Assembly (NCBI GenBank): GCA_016793245.1
Contig: JAEUHW010000090.1
Coordinates: 1-64,000, forward strand
Direction of reading: 5' to 3'
DNA from: Planctomycetota bacterium
GTDB lineage: Bacteria > Planctomycetota > UBA1135 > JADKAF01
Length of the DNA stretch: 64,000 nt
The position numbers and the translations under genes were made by a program. The notes beneath the pieces are model-generated. The model was not told the DNA's origin. It saw only the letters and a list, made by a program, of their open reading frames with translations, and made no database searches. This document shows, one piece after another, positions 45,636-53,421 of this stretch (within the stretch, counting starts at the first letter, position 1; each line of letters starts with the position of its first letter).

Positions 45636-47179
45636 CTCGCAGCCACCTCCGCGCCGCGCTCTGCGCCGCGACGCACCTGCTCGCGTTCTCCGCAGCACAG
45701 GAGCCGCGACAGGCTTTGCCGAACGTCGTCCTCATCCTGGCGGACGACCTCGGCTACGGAGACCTCGGCTGCTACAACCCGAGCGCGAAGGTGCCCACGC
45801 CGCACCTCGATCGGCTCGCACGCGCAGGGCTGCGCTTCACCGATGCACACAGCCCGAGCACGGTCTGCACGCCGACGCGCTACGGGCTGCTCACGGGGCA
45901 GATGCCGTTCCGCGTCCCGCGCGGGGGCGTGGTGTTCCAAGGCGCGGGCGGACCCTCCTTGATCGCGGCGGAGCGCTTGACGCTGCCCGAGATGCTCCGC
46001 GAGCGCGGTTACGCGACGGCCGCGATCGGCAAGTGGCACGTGGGCCTCACCTTCCGCGATGCGAACGGGGACGCCCTGCACAGCGGGCGCTTGGAGGACA
46101 TCGCGCGGATCGACTACACGCGGCGCGTGGAAGGCGGGCCGCTCGAGCACGGCTTCGAGCGCTTCTTCGGCACGGCGTGCTGCCCCACGACCGATTGGCT
46201 CTACGCGTTCCTCGAAGGCGATCGCATCCCCGTGCCGCCGAAGGGTCCGATCGACAAGGCGAAGCTGCCGCAGCATCCCTACGCGAACGACTGTCGCCCA
46301 GGTTGGATCGCGCCGAACTTCCCGATGGAGGAAGTGGACCTGGTCTTCCTCGAACGCAGCCGCGCGTTCCTCGAGGAGCACCAGCGCAGCGCACCCGCGA
46401 AGCCGTTCTTCCTCTACCACGCCATGCAGGCGGTGCACCTGCCGTCGTTCGCGGGGAAGGAGTACCAAGGGAAGTCGGGCGCCGGACCGCACGGAGACTT
46501 CCTCGCCGAAATGGACGCGATCGTGGGCGCGCTCCTCGCGGACCTGGAGCGGCTCGGCATCGCCGACGAGACGCTGGTACTCTTCTCCAGCGACAACGGC
46601 CCCGAGACGGCGAGCGTCGTCCACATGCGGAAGGATCACGAGCACGACGGCGCGCATCCGTGGCGCGGCGTGAAACGCGACGCGTGGGAAGGCGGCCACC
46701 GCGTTCCGCTGATCGTGCGCTGGCCGGGCCGCGTGAAGGCCGGCACGACGAGCGATCAGCTCCTCTCCCTCACCGATGTCATGGCGACGCTCGCTTCGAT
46801 CACGGGCGCTGTGCTCCCGAACGACGCCGCGGAGGACAGCTTCGACTTCCTGCCCGTGCTCGAAGGCCAGGCCGACGCGGCCATACGCCCCTATCTGCTG
46901 ACGCAGGCCTTCGGCGGCGCGCGCACGCTCTCGATCCGCCGGGGGCCGTGGAAATACATCGATCACCCCGGCTCAGGCGGCAACAACTACGAACGCGGCG
47001 AGCTGCGCGCGTTCGCGCTGCCGGAGGCCGCGCCCGAGGCGCCGGGCCAGCTCTACGATCTCGCGAGCGACCCCGGCGAGACGAAGAACCTCTACCAGGA
47101 GCGCCCCGAGCTCGTGCGCGAGCTGAAGGCGTTGCTCGAGGAGAGCAAGAGCTCCGGGCGCAGCGCGCCGCGCCGCTGA
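45632..47179 (+). CDS. Exported type I sulfatase
   Basis: 515 residues with a signal peptide (to about residue 22, AFSAAQ). Metal site DD in LILADDLGYGDLGCY (Asp38, Asp39), modification motif CTPTR with Cys79 (C-x-P-x-R, converted to formylglycine), GKWHVG and SSDNGPE. Cleaves sulfate esters, probably from sulfated polysaccharides, in the periplasm or outside. It needs a formylglycine-generating enzyme; the FGE-like domain at 56045 lacks the cysteines expected of an active one. A longer upstream frame overlaps the FG-GAP gene and is not coding. Confidence 0.93.
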   Translation: MTRSHLRAALCAATHLLAFSAAQEPRQALPNVVLILADDLGYGDLGCYNPSAKVPTPHLDRLARAGLRFTDAHSPSTVCTPTRYGLLTGQMPFRVPRGGVVFQGAGGPSLIAAERLTLPEMLRERGYATAAIGKWHVGLTFRDANGDALHSGRLEDIARIDYTRRVEGGPLEHGFERFFGTACCPTTDWLYAFLEGDRIPVPPKGPIDKAKLPQHPYANDCRPGWIAPNFPMEEVDLVFLERSRAFLEEHQRSAPAKPFFLYHAMQAVHLPSFAGKEYQGKSGAGPHGDFLAEMDAIVGALLADLERLGIADETLVLFSSDNGPETASVVHMRKDHEHDGAHPWRGVKRDAWEGGHRVPLIVRWPGRVKAGTTSDQLLSLTDVMATLASITGAVLPNDAAEDSFDFLPVLEGQADAAIRPYLLTQAFGGARTLSIRRGPWKYIDHPGSGGNNYERGELRAFALPEAAPEAPGQLYDLASDPGETKNLYQERPELVRELKALLEESKSSGRSAPRR

Positions 47180-47214
47180 AACAACCGCGCCTCCGCGAGC
47201 ATCGCAGCCGAGGC

Positions 47215-47646
47215 TCAGCGCGCGAGCATCGCGGCAACGAGGAGCGCACGCGCGGTCCACGCGAGCGTGCGCACCCAGTTCGTCGCCACGAGACGCCGAT
47301 GCGCGCGCTCGTCGAAGCCGCGCTCGAGCACGCGATGGCAAGGCACCGAGAGGAGCGCCGTCGAGCCCCAGATCACGGCGAGGAGCGCCAAGCCCGTCCA
47401 GGTCCAGGCGGGCGGCAGCGCGGCGGACGGAGCCACGACCAGCCAAGCAGCCGTCGCGAGCTCGAGCACCATCGTCGGCATCACGATCCACGAGATGCGC
47501 CGGCCATGTTCGGCTTCGAACGCCGCGAAGCGCGAGCGCTCGACGTAGGCGAAGAGCGGGTAGTGCACGAGCTGAACGATCCAGATCAACCCGGTGAGGA
47601 ACCAGGTCGACGCGGCGTGCAGCAGCAGGAGCTCTCGTTCGCTCAA
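47215..47646 (-). CDS. Small integral membrane protein
   Basis: 143 residues with four hydrophobic helices (HAASTWFLTGLIWIVQLVHY, IVMPTMVLELATAAWLV, WTGLALLAVIWGSTALL, and a C-terminal one). HYPLF and PCHRVLERGFD are conserved-looking. No firmly assigned family; DUF1772-like proteins are similar in layout. It starts 57 bp after the end of the CocE gene on the same strand and may be its operon partner, and is convergent with the sulfatase gene. Confidence 0.75.
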   Translation of the reverse strand: MSERELLLLHAASTWFLTGLIWIVQLVHYPLFAYVERSRFAAFEAEHGRRISWIVMPTMVLELATAAWLVVAPSAALPPAWTWTGLALLAVIWGSTALLSVPCHRVLERGFDERAHRRLVATNWVRTLAWTARALLVAAMLAR

Positions 47647-47703
47647 TCGATCAACCTCTGGCAGGGCAGCGATGGCAGCGCAGCCCGCTCATCGTGCGCA
47701 CAG

Positions 47704-50187
47704 TCAGCGCGCGAGCTCGAGCCCGCGTCCTTCGGCATTCGGGATCACCGGGAGCAGGACATGGCTCGGACGAGCCGCGTCGAGGTAGATCGTGTTCGTC
47801 GCGACGACGGCGTCCTTCGCCGTGAGCTGCGGCTCGAGCGTGTTCAGGTTGCGCGCATAGCTCGGCCACGCGAGCGAATCGACGCTGAGCGCCAGGCGTT
47901 CGCCCGCGGCGAGCTCGATCCCCGTCGCCCAGAGGTCGATGCGCACCTGCACGACCTCGTTCGGCGGCACGGGCTGATCGAGGCGAGGATCGCGCGCGTA
48001 GCGCAGGCGCTGCACACCGCCGCGGATCGCGTAGCGCTTGCCGTCGCTCGTCACGCGATAGAGCGCCGCGGCGAAGTCGGTGTCGGCGGCGTCGCTGGAG
48101 ACCCAGAGCACCACTTCGATCGGCCCCACGATCTCGCACGCGGCAGCGAGCGGAGCGCTCAGGAAGTCGAGCGTGCTCTCCAAGTCCGGCTCGTCGGACT
48201 GATCGGCGGTCACCGCCTTGCCGCTCAGATCGCCGAAGTCGACGTCCTCCAGCGACGGCAGGTCGAGCGGATCGTAGCGGTAGCTCTCGGGCTTCCCGCC
48301 CTCGGCCGGAGTCGCGAGCTGGAGCAGGCCGTCGCCATCGCGCTTCTTCGCGTTGCCGCCGCTCGTGAGATAGAGCGGCGTGAAGCGCGTCTCGGGGAGC
48401 GGCCAGCCTTGCGCGGCTCGCCAGCGGTTGGCACCCATGACGAAGACGTGGACGGGCGGCGCCTGCTCGAGGCCGTTCTCCACGCCCTTCAGGTGGCGAT
48501 CGAAGAAGCGCAGATGGCACGACTCGAGATCGATCACCGCTTCGTCGCCGAAGTCGACGTCGCCGAGCTTCCGCTGCGTGTTGAAGAAGTGCGTCCACGG
48601 CCCCATCACGAGCACCTGGCCGTTCCGCGCGGCCTCGGTCTTCGCCCGTGCACGCATGCCGGCGAAGTTCTGATAGGCGCCGGGCATGTCGCCGTCCCAC
48701 CAGCCGGAGACGTGGAACACCGGCAGGTCGAAGCTCGGGAAGCGGCTCTGGTACGACATGCGCTCCCAGTACGCCACGTCGTGCGGCGGATGCGCCAACC
48801 ACTCGTCGAGGAAGCACTCCTCGCTCGCGCCCAGCGCGCGATCGAGCTCGCCGAGCGGCAGCGTCCGGAAGAGCGCCTCCCAATCGAGGCCGCTCGCCCA
48901 ATCGGTGCCGGCCTCCATCGTCTCGAGCACGCGCGACCACCACGCGGCGGTGAGCAGGAAGCAGCCGCCCTCGTAGGGGAAATTCTCCTGCGGATCGGGC
49001 GGAGAGACTTGCGGGACGATGCACTTCAACGCGGGATGACCCGACTTCGCGGCGAGCCACTGCACGAGCCCGACGTAGCTAGCGCCGATCATGCCGATGC
49101 GGCCCGAGCACCAAGGCTGCGCCGCGATCCAGCTCAGCGAATCGTGCCCGTCGCGCTCCTCGTTAGCGAAGGGGATGAACTCTCCTTCGCTATCGAAGCG
49201 CCCGCGCACGTCCTGCGCGAGGAAGACGTAGCCGCGCTCGGCGTAGTAGTGCCCCTTCAGCGCGCCTTCGCTCACGCGGTTGTACGGCGTGCGCGCGAGG
49301 ATCGCGGGGAACTTGCCTTCGCCCGCCGGCCGATAGACATCGACCTTCAGCTTCACACCGTCGCGCATCGCGACATCGACTCCGCGCTCCACGACCACGC
49401 GGTGCTCCGGCTTCGAGAGCTTCTCGCGCCACGGGCCGCTGTCCACGATCGACTTCGGCTCGACCTTCGCGCCGCAGTGGATCTCCTCGAAGCCCTCGAC
49501 GTGCACCACGATGCGCTGCTGCGGGATCTCGAAGCGCAGCGGTAGCCCCTCTTGGTTCCACGTCGCCGTGATCTCGACGTTCGGCGGGAGGAGGAACTTC
49601 GAGATGCGGAGCGGCACGAGCGAACCGCGCACGACTTGCCCCGACGCCTCCGTGCTCCGATGCACGATCTCGAAGGCCTTCGGGCCCGAGCCCGCGACGC
49701 CGAGCAGCTTCGCATCGGCGGCGAGCGCACCCGCGCGCTCGAGCCGCGCGAGCTCGCGACCGACGTCGAGGAAGCAGGCCCAGACCAGGTTGTCGAACAC
49801 GAAGGCCGGCTGCGCTGCCTCGACGTCGATCCCCCTGTCCATCTGCTTCGCAGGGATCTTCACGGTGTAGCGCGCGCCGCGGCGCGCGCTCTCGACCGTG
49901 ATCTCCTCGGTCGGCAGCCGATGCGTGATGCGATAGTCGAAGTCGACGCCGTCGAGCGCCGTCCGCGCCGCGACGTAGCCGCCCTTCCGCGTGCCGAGGA
50001 GATCGAAGCTCCCCTCCGTGCTCCAGCTCGCGCCGTCGAGTACGACTTTCTCGCGCCCGATCTCGGTGCCGCCGAGCTTCGCGACGTAGGTGATCGTCTT
50101 CGGCCAGGCGACGGGTTGCTGGGCCGGCAGGGCCGCGGCGAAGACGAGGAGAGCAGAGCAGCAGTACAGGAGGGTTCGGCAGCGCAT
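47704..50187 (-). CDS. Exported CocE/NonD-family hydrolase with DUF3108-like N-terminal domain
   Basis: 827 residues from the ATG at 50185-50187, giving a signal peptide (LLVFAAALPAQ). Residues about 25-255 form a DUF3108-like beta barrel (TYVAKLGGTEIGREK). Residues about 260-560 are the X-Pro dipeptidyl-peptidase/CocE alpha/beta hydrolase with RTPYNR, DVRGRFDSEG and nucleophile Ser370 in GMIGASYVG. The C-terminal part (about 590-827) is a jelly-roll domain. Hydrolyses acyl esters or amides; substrate unknown. The combination of the DUF3108-like domain with CocE is less usual. REP-like element 3 lies 23 bp upstream of the start. Confidence 0.9.
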   Translation of the reverse strand: MRCRTLLYCCSALLVFAAALPAQQPVAWPKTITYVAKLGGTEIGREKVVLDGASWSTEGSFDLLGTRKGGYVAARTALDGVDFDYRITHRLPTEEITVESARRGARYTVKIPAKQMDRGIDVEAAQPAFVFDNLVWACFLDVGRELARLERAGALAADAKLLGVAGSGPKAFEIVHRSTEASGQVVRGSLVPLRISKFLLPPNVEITATWNQEGLPLRFEIPQQRIVVHVEGFEEIHCGAKVEPKSIVDSGPWREKLSKPEHRVVVERGVDVAMRDGVKLKVDVYRPAGEGKFPAILARTPYNRVSEGALKGHYYAERGYVFLAQDVRGRFDSEGEFIPFANEERDGHDSLSWIAAQPWCSGRIGMIGASYVGLVQWLAAKSGHPALKCIVPQVSPPDPQENFPYEGGCFLLTAAWWSRVLETMEAGTDWASGLDWEALFRTLPLGELDRALGASEECFLDEWLAHPPHDVAYWERMSYQSRFPSFDLPVFHVSGWWDGDMPGAYQNFAGMRARAKTEAARNGQVLVMGPWTHFFNTQRKLGDVDFGDEAVIDLESCHLRFFDRHLKGVENGLEQAPPVHVFVMGANRWRAAQGWPLPETRFTPLYLTSGGNAKKRDGDGLLQLATPAEGGKPESYRYDPLDLPSLEDVDFGDLSGKAVTADQSDEPDLESTLDFLSAPLAAACEIVGPIEVVLWVSSDAADTDFAAALYRVTSDGKRYAIRGGVQRLRYARDPRLDQPVPPNEVVQVRIDLWATGIELAAGERLALSVDSLAWPSYARNLNTLEPQLTAKDAVVATNTIYLDAARPSHVLLPVIPNAEGRGLELAR

Positions 50188-50209
50188 TCGCGCATCTTGC
50201 CCACCCCCC

Positions 50210-50250
50210 CACTGCACAGTAAAGGTGCCTGGCACCTTTACTGTGCAGTG
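50210..50250. repeat. REP-like element 3, perfect 41-bp palindrome
   Basis: CACTGCACAGTAAA, GGTGCCTGGCACC and TTTACTGTGCAGTG in order; both arms match exactly. It lies between the end of the M13 peptidase gene (50261) and the start of the CocE gene (50187), both on the minus strand. Confidence 0.9.
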
Positions 50251-50260
50251 AGCGACGCGG

Positions 50261-52294
50261 CTACCAGATCTTCACCCGCTGCTCGGGCGCGAGATAGAGC
50301 TTCGCGCCGGCGGGGACGCCGAAGGTCTCGTACCAGGGGCCGAAGTTCCGCACGATCCCGTTGCAGCGGAACTCCGAGGGCGAGTGCGGATCGGACTTCA
50401 GGCGCTGCAGGAGGTTCTCCTCCTGGTAGTTGCGGCGCCAGATCTGCGCGTAGGAGAGGAAGAAGCGCTGCGCGCCGGTGAGGCCGTCGATCACCGGGGC
50501 TTCTTTGCCGCCGAGCGACATCTGCCAGGCGCGGTAGGCGATGGAGAGGCCGCCGAGATCCCCGATGTTCTCGCCGATCGTGAGCGCGCCGTTCACCTTG
50601 CGACCCGGCAGGGCTTCGAACTCGTTGTACTGCGCAATGAGTGCCTTCGTGCGCGTCTCGAAGCGCTGGCGATCTTCATCGGTCCACCAGGAGCGCAGGT
50701 TGCCGTCGCCGTCGTAGCGCGAGCCTTGATCGTCGAAGCCGTGCCCGATCTCGTGGCCGATCACCGCGCCGATGCCGCCGTAGTTCACCGCGTCGTCGGC
50801 CTGGAGGTCGAAGAAGGGCGGCTGCAGGATCGCGGCCGGGAACACGATCTCGTTGCCCACCGGGCTGTAGTACGCGTTCACCGTCTGCGGCGTCATGAAC
50901 CACTCTTCGCGATCGATCGGCTGCCCGAGCTTCGCGGCCTGCCGCTCGAGCTGCCAGGCACGGGCGCGCCGCACGTTGCCGAAGAGGTCCTGCGGATCCA
51001 CGACGAGCGCGGAGTAGTCCTTCCAGCGCGACGGATAGCCGATCTTGGGCCGGAACTTCGCGAGCTTCTCCAGCGCCTTCCGCTTCGTCTCCTCGCTCAT
51101 CCAGTCGAGCTCGGCGATGCTCGCGCCGTACGCCTTGATCAGGTTCTGGACGAGCGTCTCCATGCGCGCCTTCGCGGCCGGCGGGAAGTGCCGCTCGACG
51201 TAGAGCTTGCCGAGCACCTCGCCGAGAGCGGCCTGTGTCGCGGCGACGCCGCGCTTCCAGCGCGGGTCCATCTGCGAGACGCCGTTCAGCACCGTCTCGC
51301 GGAAGGCGAAGCTTTCGCCGGCGAAGTCCGACGAGAGGAGCGGAGCCGCATCGGACAGTACGTTCCAACGCAGATAGGCCTTCAGAGAAGCGAGCGAGGT
51401 CTGCTGGAGGATCTTCGCCCAGTCACCGAAGAAGCTCGGCTGCGAGACGACATAGCCCGGGGCCTTGTCGTAGCCGAGCGCGCTGAAGAACGGCGCCCAG
51501 TCGAACGCGGGCGTCAGCGCTTGCAGCGCCGCGCGGTCGTGGAAGTTGTAGGTCTTCACCGCATCGCGCGACTCGACGCGCGTCCACGACTTCTGCGCGA
51601 GCTGCGTCTCGAGATCGAGGATCGCCTCGGCTTGCTCGCCGGCGTCGCTGGCGCCGAGGAGCTGGAACATCCGCGCGATGTGCTCCTGGTAGGTGCCGCG
51701 TACGGCAGCCAGCTTCTCGTCGTCGGAGAGGTAATAGTCGCGATCGGGCAGACCGAGCCCGCCTTGCGCGAGCATCACCACGTAGCGCGAGGAGTCCTTT
51801 GCGTCGGGGCCGACGCGGTGGCGGAAGATGCTGACGCCGCTCTTCGCCAAGCGCGCGAGCAGCGCGGGCAAGTCCTCGAGGCGCGCAAGCGCATCGATCG
51901 CGGCGAGCTCCGCGGCGAGCGGCTTCGCGCGCAGCTCCTCGAGCCGCGCCTCGTCGAGGTACGCGCGATAGAAGTCGCCGATCTGCTGCGCTTCGCTGCC
52001 CTGCGCGGCGTTCGAGGCGAGGCGCTCCTCCAGGATCTTCTTCAGGTGCTCCTCGACCCCGTCGGTGAGATCGCTGAAGGAGCCGATACTCGACTCGTCC
52101 GCGGGCACCGGAGTCTCCGCGAGCCACTTGCCGTTGGCGTAGCGGTAGAAGTCGTCGCCGGGCTTCACGGCGAGATCGAAGTAGGCCTTCTGGATCCCGG
52201 GCGCGCGCGTGGGATCCTGGATCACGGCGAGCGCGAGCGAGCTCGCGCCGAGGAAGAGCAGGCCGAAGCGAACGCAGGGCGAAGGGAAGGGCAT
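50261..52294 (-). CDS. M13 family metallopeptidase (neprilysin/PepO-like), exported
   Basis: 677 residues with a signal peptide (GLLFLGASSLALAVIQ). M13 N-terminal domain opens PGDDFYRYANGKWLAETPVP. Zinc site HEIGH at 514-518 in VIGHEIGHGFDDQG, third ligand Glu575 in ENIGDLGG, substrate-binding NAYYSP, and the family C-terminus (CNGIVRN...ETFGV..G..LYL.PE..VKIW). Zinc endopeptidase of short peptides in the periplasm or outside. Length normal. It is followed by REP-like element 3 and is divergent from the SDR gene. Confidence 0.95.
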   Translation of the reverse strand: MPFPSPCVRFGLLFLGASSLALAVIQDPTRAPGIQKAYFDLAVKPGDDFYRYANGKWLAETPVPADESSIGSFSDLTDGVEEHLKKILEERLASNAAQGSEAQQIGDFYRAYLDEARLEELRAKPLAAELAAIDALARLEDLPALLARLAKSGVSIFRHRVGPDAKDSSRYVVMLAQGGLGLPDRDYYLSDDEKLAAVRGTYQEHIARMFQLLGASDAGEQAEAILDLETQLAQKSWTRVESRDAVKTYNFHDRAALQALTPAFDWAPFFSALGYDKAPGYVVSQPSFFGDWAKILQQTSLASLKAYLRWNVLSDAAPLLSSDFAGESFAFRETVLNGVSQMDPRWKRGVAATQAALGEVLGKLYVERHFPPAAKARMETLVQNLIKAYGASIAELDWMSEETKRKALEKLAKFRPKIGYPSRWKDYSALVVDPQDLFGNVRRARAWQLERQAAKLGQPIDREEWFMTPQTVNAYYSPVGNEIVFPAAILQPPFFDLQADDAVNYGGIGAVIGHEIGHGFDDQGSRYDGDGNLRSWWTDEDRQRFETRTKALIAQYNEFEALPGRKVNGALTIGENIGDLGGLSIAYRAWQMSLGGKEAPVIDGLTGAQRFFLSYAQIWRRNYQEENLLQRLKSDPHSPSEFRCNGIVRNFGPWYETFGVPAGAKLYLAPEQRVKIW

Positions 52295-52416
52295 CTCGAG
52301 CAGCTCGCTGAGGGTTCGGAGGATCGTCGGGGGGATCAGAGCCCCCCGCGACGGGCCGCGTCAAGCTCGGGCCCCGCTCTGCATCCCGCGACCTCTCGGC
52401 GAACGAACGCAGCCCC

Positions 52417-53160
52417 ATGCAACCTACGGAGCAACCGTTCTTCCTGATCCTCGGCGGCGGCGGCATCGGCTCGGCGCTCGCGCGCGAGCTGCACGCTCGC
52501 GGCGCCGCGCTCTGCCTCGCGGGCCGGGATCGCCCGCGCCTCGAGAGCGCGGGGGCTCCCCTCGGTGCCGAGCTCGCGGTCCTCGACGCACGCCACTTCG
52601 ATGAGGTGCACGACCTCGTCCGCGGTCTCCTGGACCGCCGCGGTCGCGTCGACGGCATCGCGTGCTGCGTGGGCTCGATCCCGCTGAAGCCCGCGCACGC
52701 GACGAGCGAGCAAGAGCTGCGCGAGGCGCTCGAGGTGAATCTATTCAGCGCGTTCGCCGCGGTGCGCGCCGCGGGCGCGCTGCTGCGCGAGCGGCCTTCG
52801 TCGGTCGCCCTCGTCAGCAGCGTCGCCGCGAGCGTCGGCCTCGCGAACCACGAAGCGATCGCCGCGGCGAAGGCTGGCGTCGAGGCACTCGCGCGCTCCG
52901 CCGCCGCGACCTACGTCGGACGCGGCTTGCGCGTGAACGCGGTGGCGCCGGGCCTCGTGCGCACCCCGCTCGCGCAGCGCCTGCTCGCGAACCCGGCTCT
53001 CGAGAAGGCCTCCGCTGCGCTCCATCCGCTCGGTCGCGTCGGCGAGCCCGAGGAGATCGCGCGCGTGCTCGCGTGGCTGCTCTCGACGGAGAGCTCTTGG
53101 GTCACGGGCCAGGTGATCCACGTCGACGGCGGGCTATCGACCCTGCGCCCGCGCGGGTGA
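52417..53160 (+). CDS. Short-chain dehydrogenase/reductase-like protein lacking the catalytic Tyr
   Basis: 247 residues. Nucleotide-binding motif GGGGIGSALAREL and the fold marks NLFSAFAAVRAAG, ALVSSVAAS, VNAVAPGLVRTPLA and a C-terminal GQVIHVDGGLS are typical classical SDRs. The YxxxK motif is altered: Lys152 is present in EAIAAAKAG but the position of the Tyr (148) is Ile, while Ser135 remains. Either the family uses another proton donor or the protein is a non-canonical or inactive member. Short upstream gap with no clear operon partner. Confidence 0.85.
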   Translation: MQPTEQPFFLILGGGGIGSALARELHARGAALCLAGRDRPRLESAGAPLGAELAVLDARHFDEVHDLVRGLLDRRGRVDGIACCVGSIPLKPAHATSEQELREALEVNLFSAFAAVRAAGALLRERPSSVALVSSVAASVGLANHEAIAAAKAGVEALARSAAATYVGRGLRVNAVAPGLVRTPLAQRLLANPALEKASAALHPLGRVGEPEEIARVLAWLLSTESSWVTGQVIHVDGGLSTLRPRG

Positions 53161-53289
53161 AGAGCTGTTCGGTTTTGCTTGTAACGCTCCGTGCGCCGGA
53201 CCTGCCCGGCAGGCCAAGAGCTCAAGGGCCGCTGCGTCGACCTCGCAAGCCTCGAGCCGGATTTGCGCCTCGTACCCGAGCGCGGTCGG

Positions 53290-53307
53290 CCGGATCGTGC
53301 GATCCGG
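53290..53307. repeat. 18-bp near-palindrome upstream of the FG-GAP gene
   Basis: CCGGATCG-TG-CGATCCGG, 115 bp upstream of the GTG start. Operator-like in form, and there is no protein to assign it to. Confidence 0.35.
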
Positions 53308-53421
53308 ACGCTCGTCCGGAATCTGGAGCAGAATCTGATGAGCCGCCGCACGGCGGTCGTTACAGCAGCGCGAAGCGTGACTATGGGCGCTGCCAGGATT
53401 CTCCGAGCCAGGAGCGCCTTC

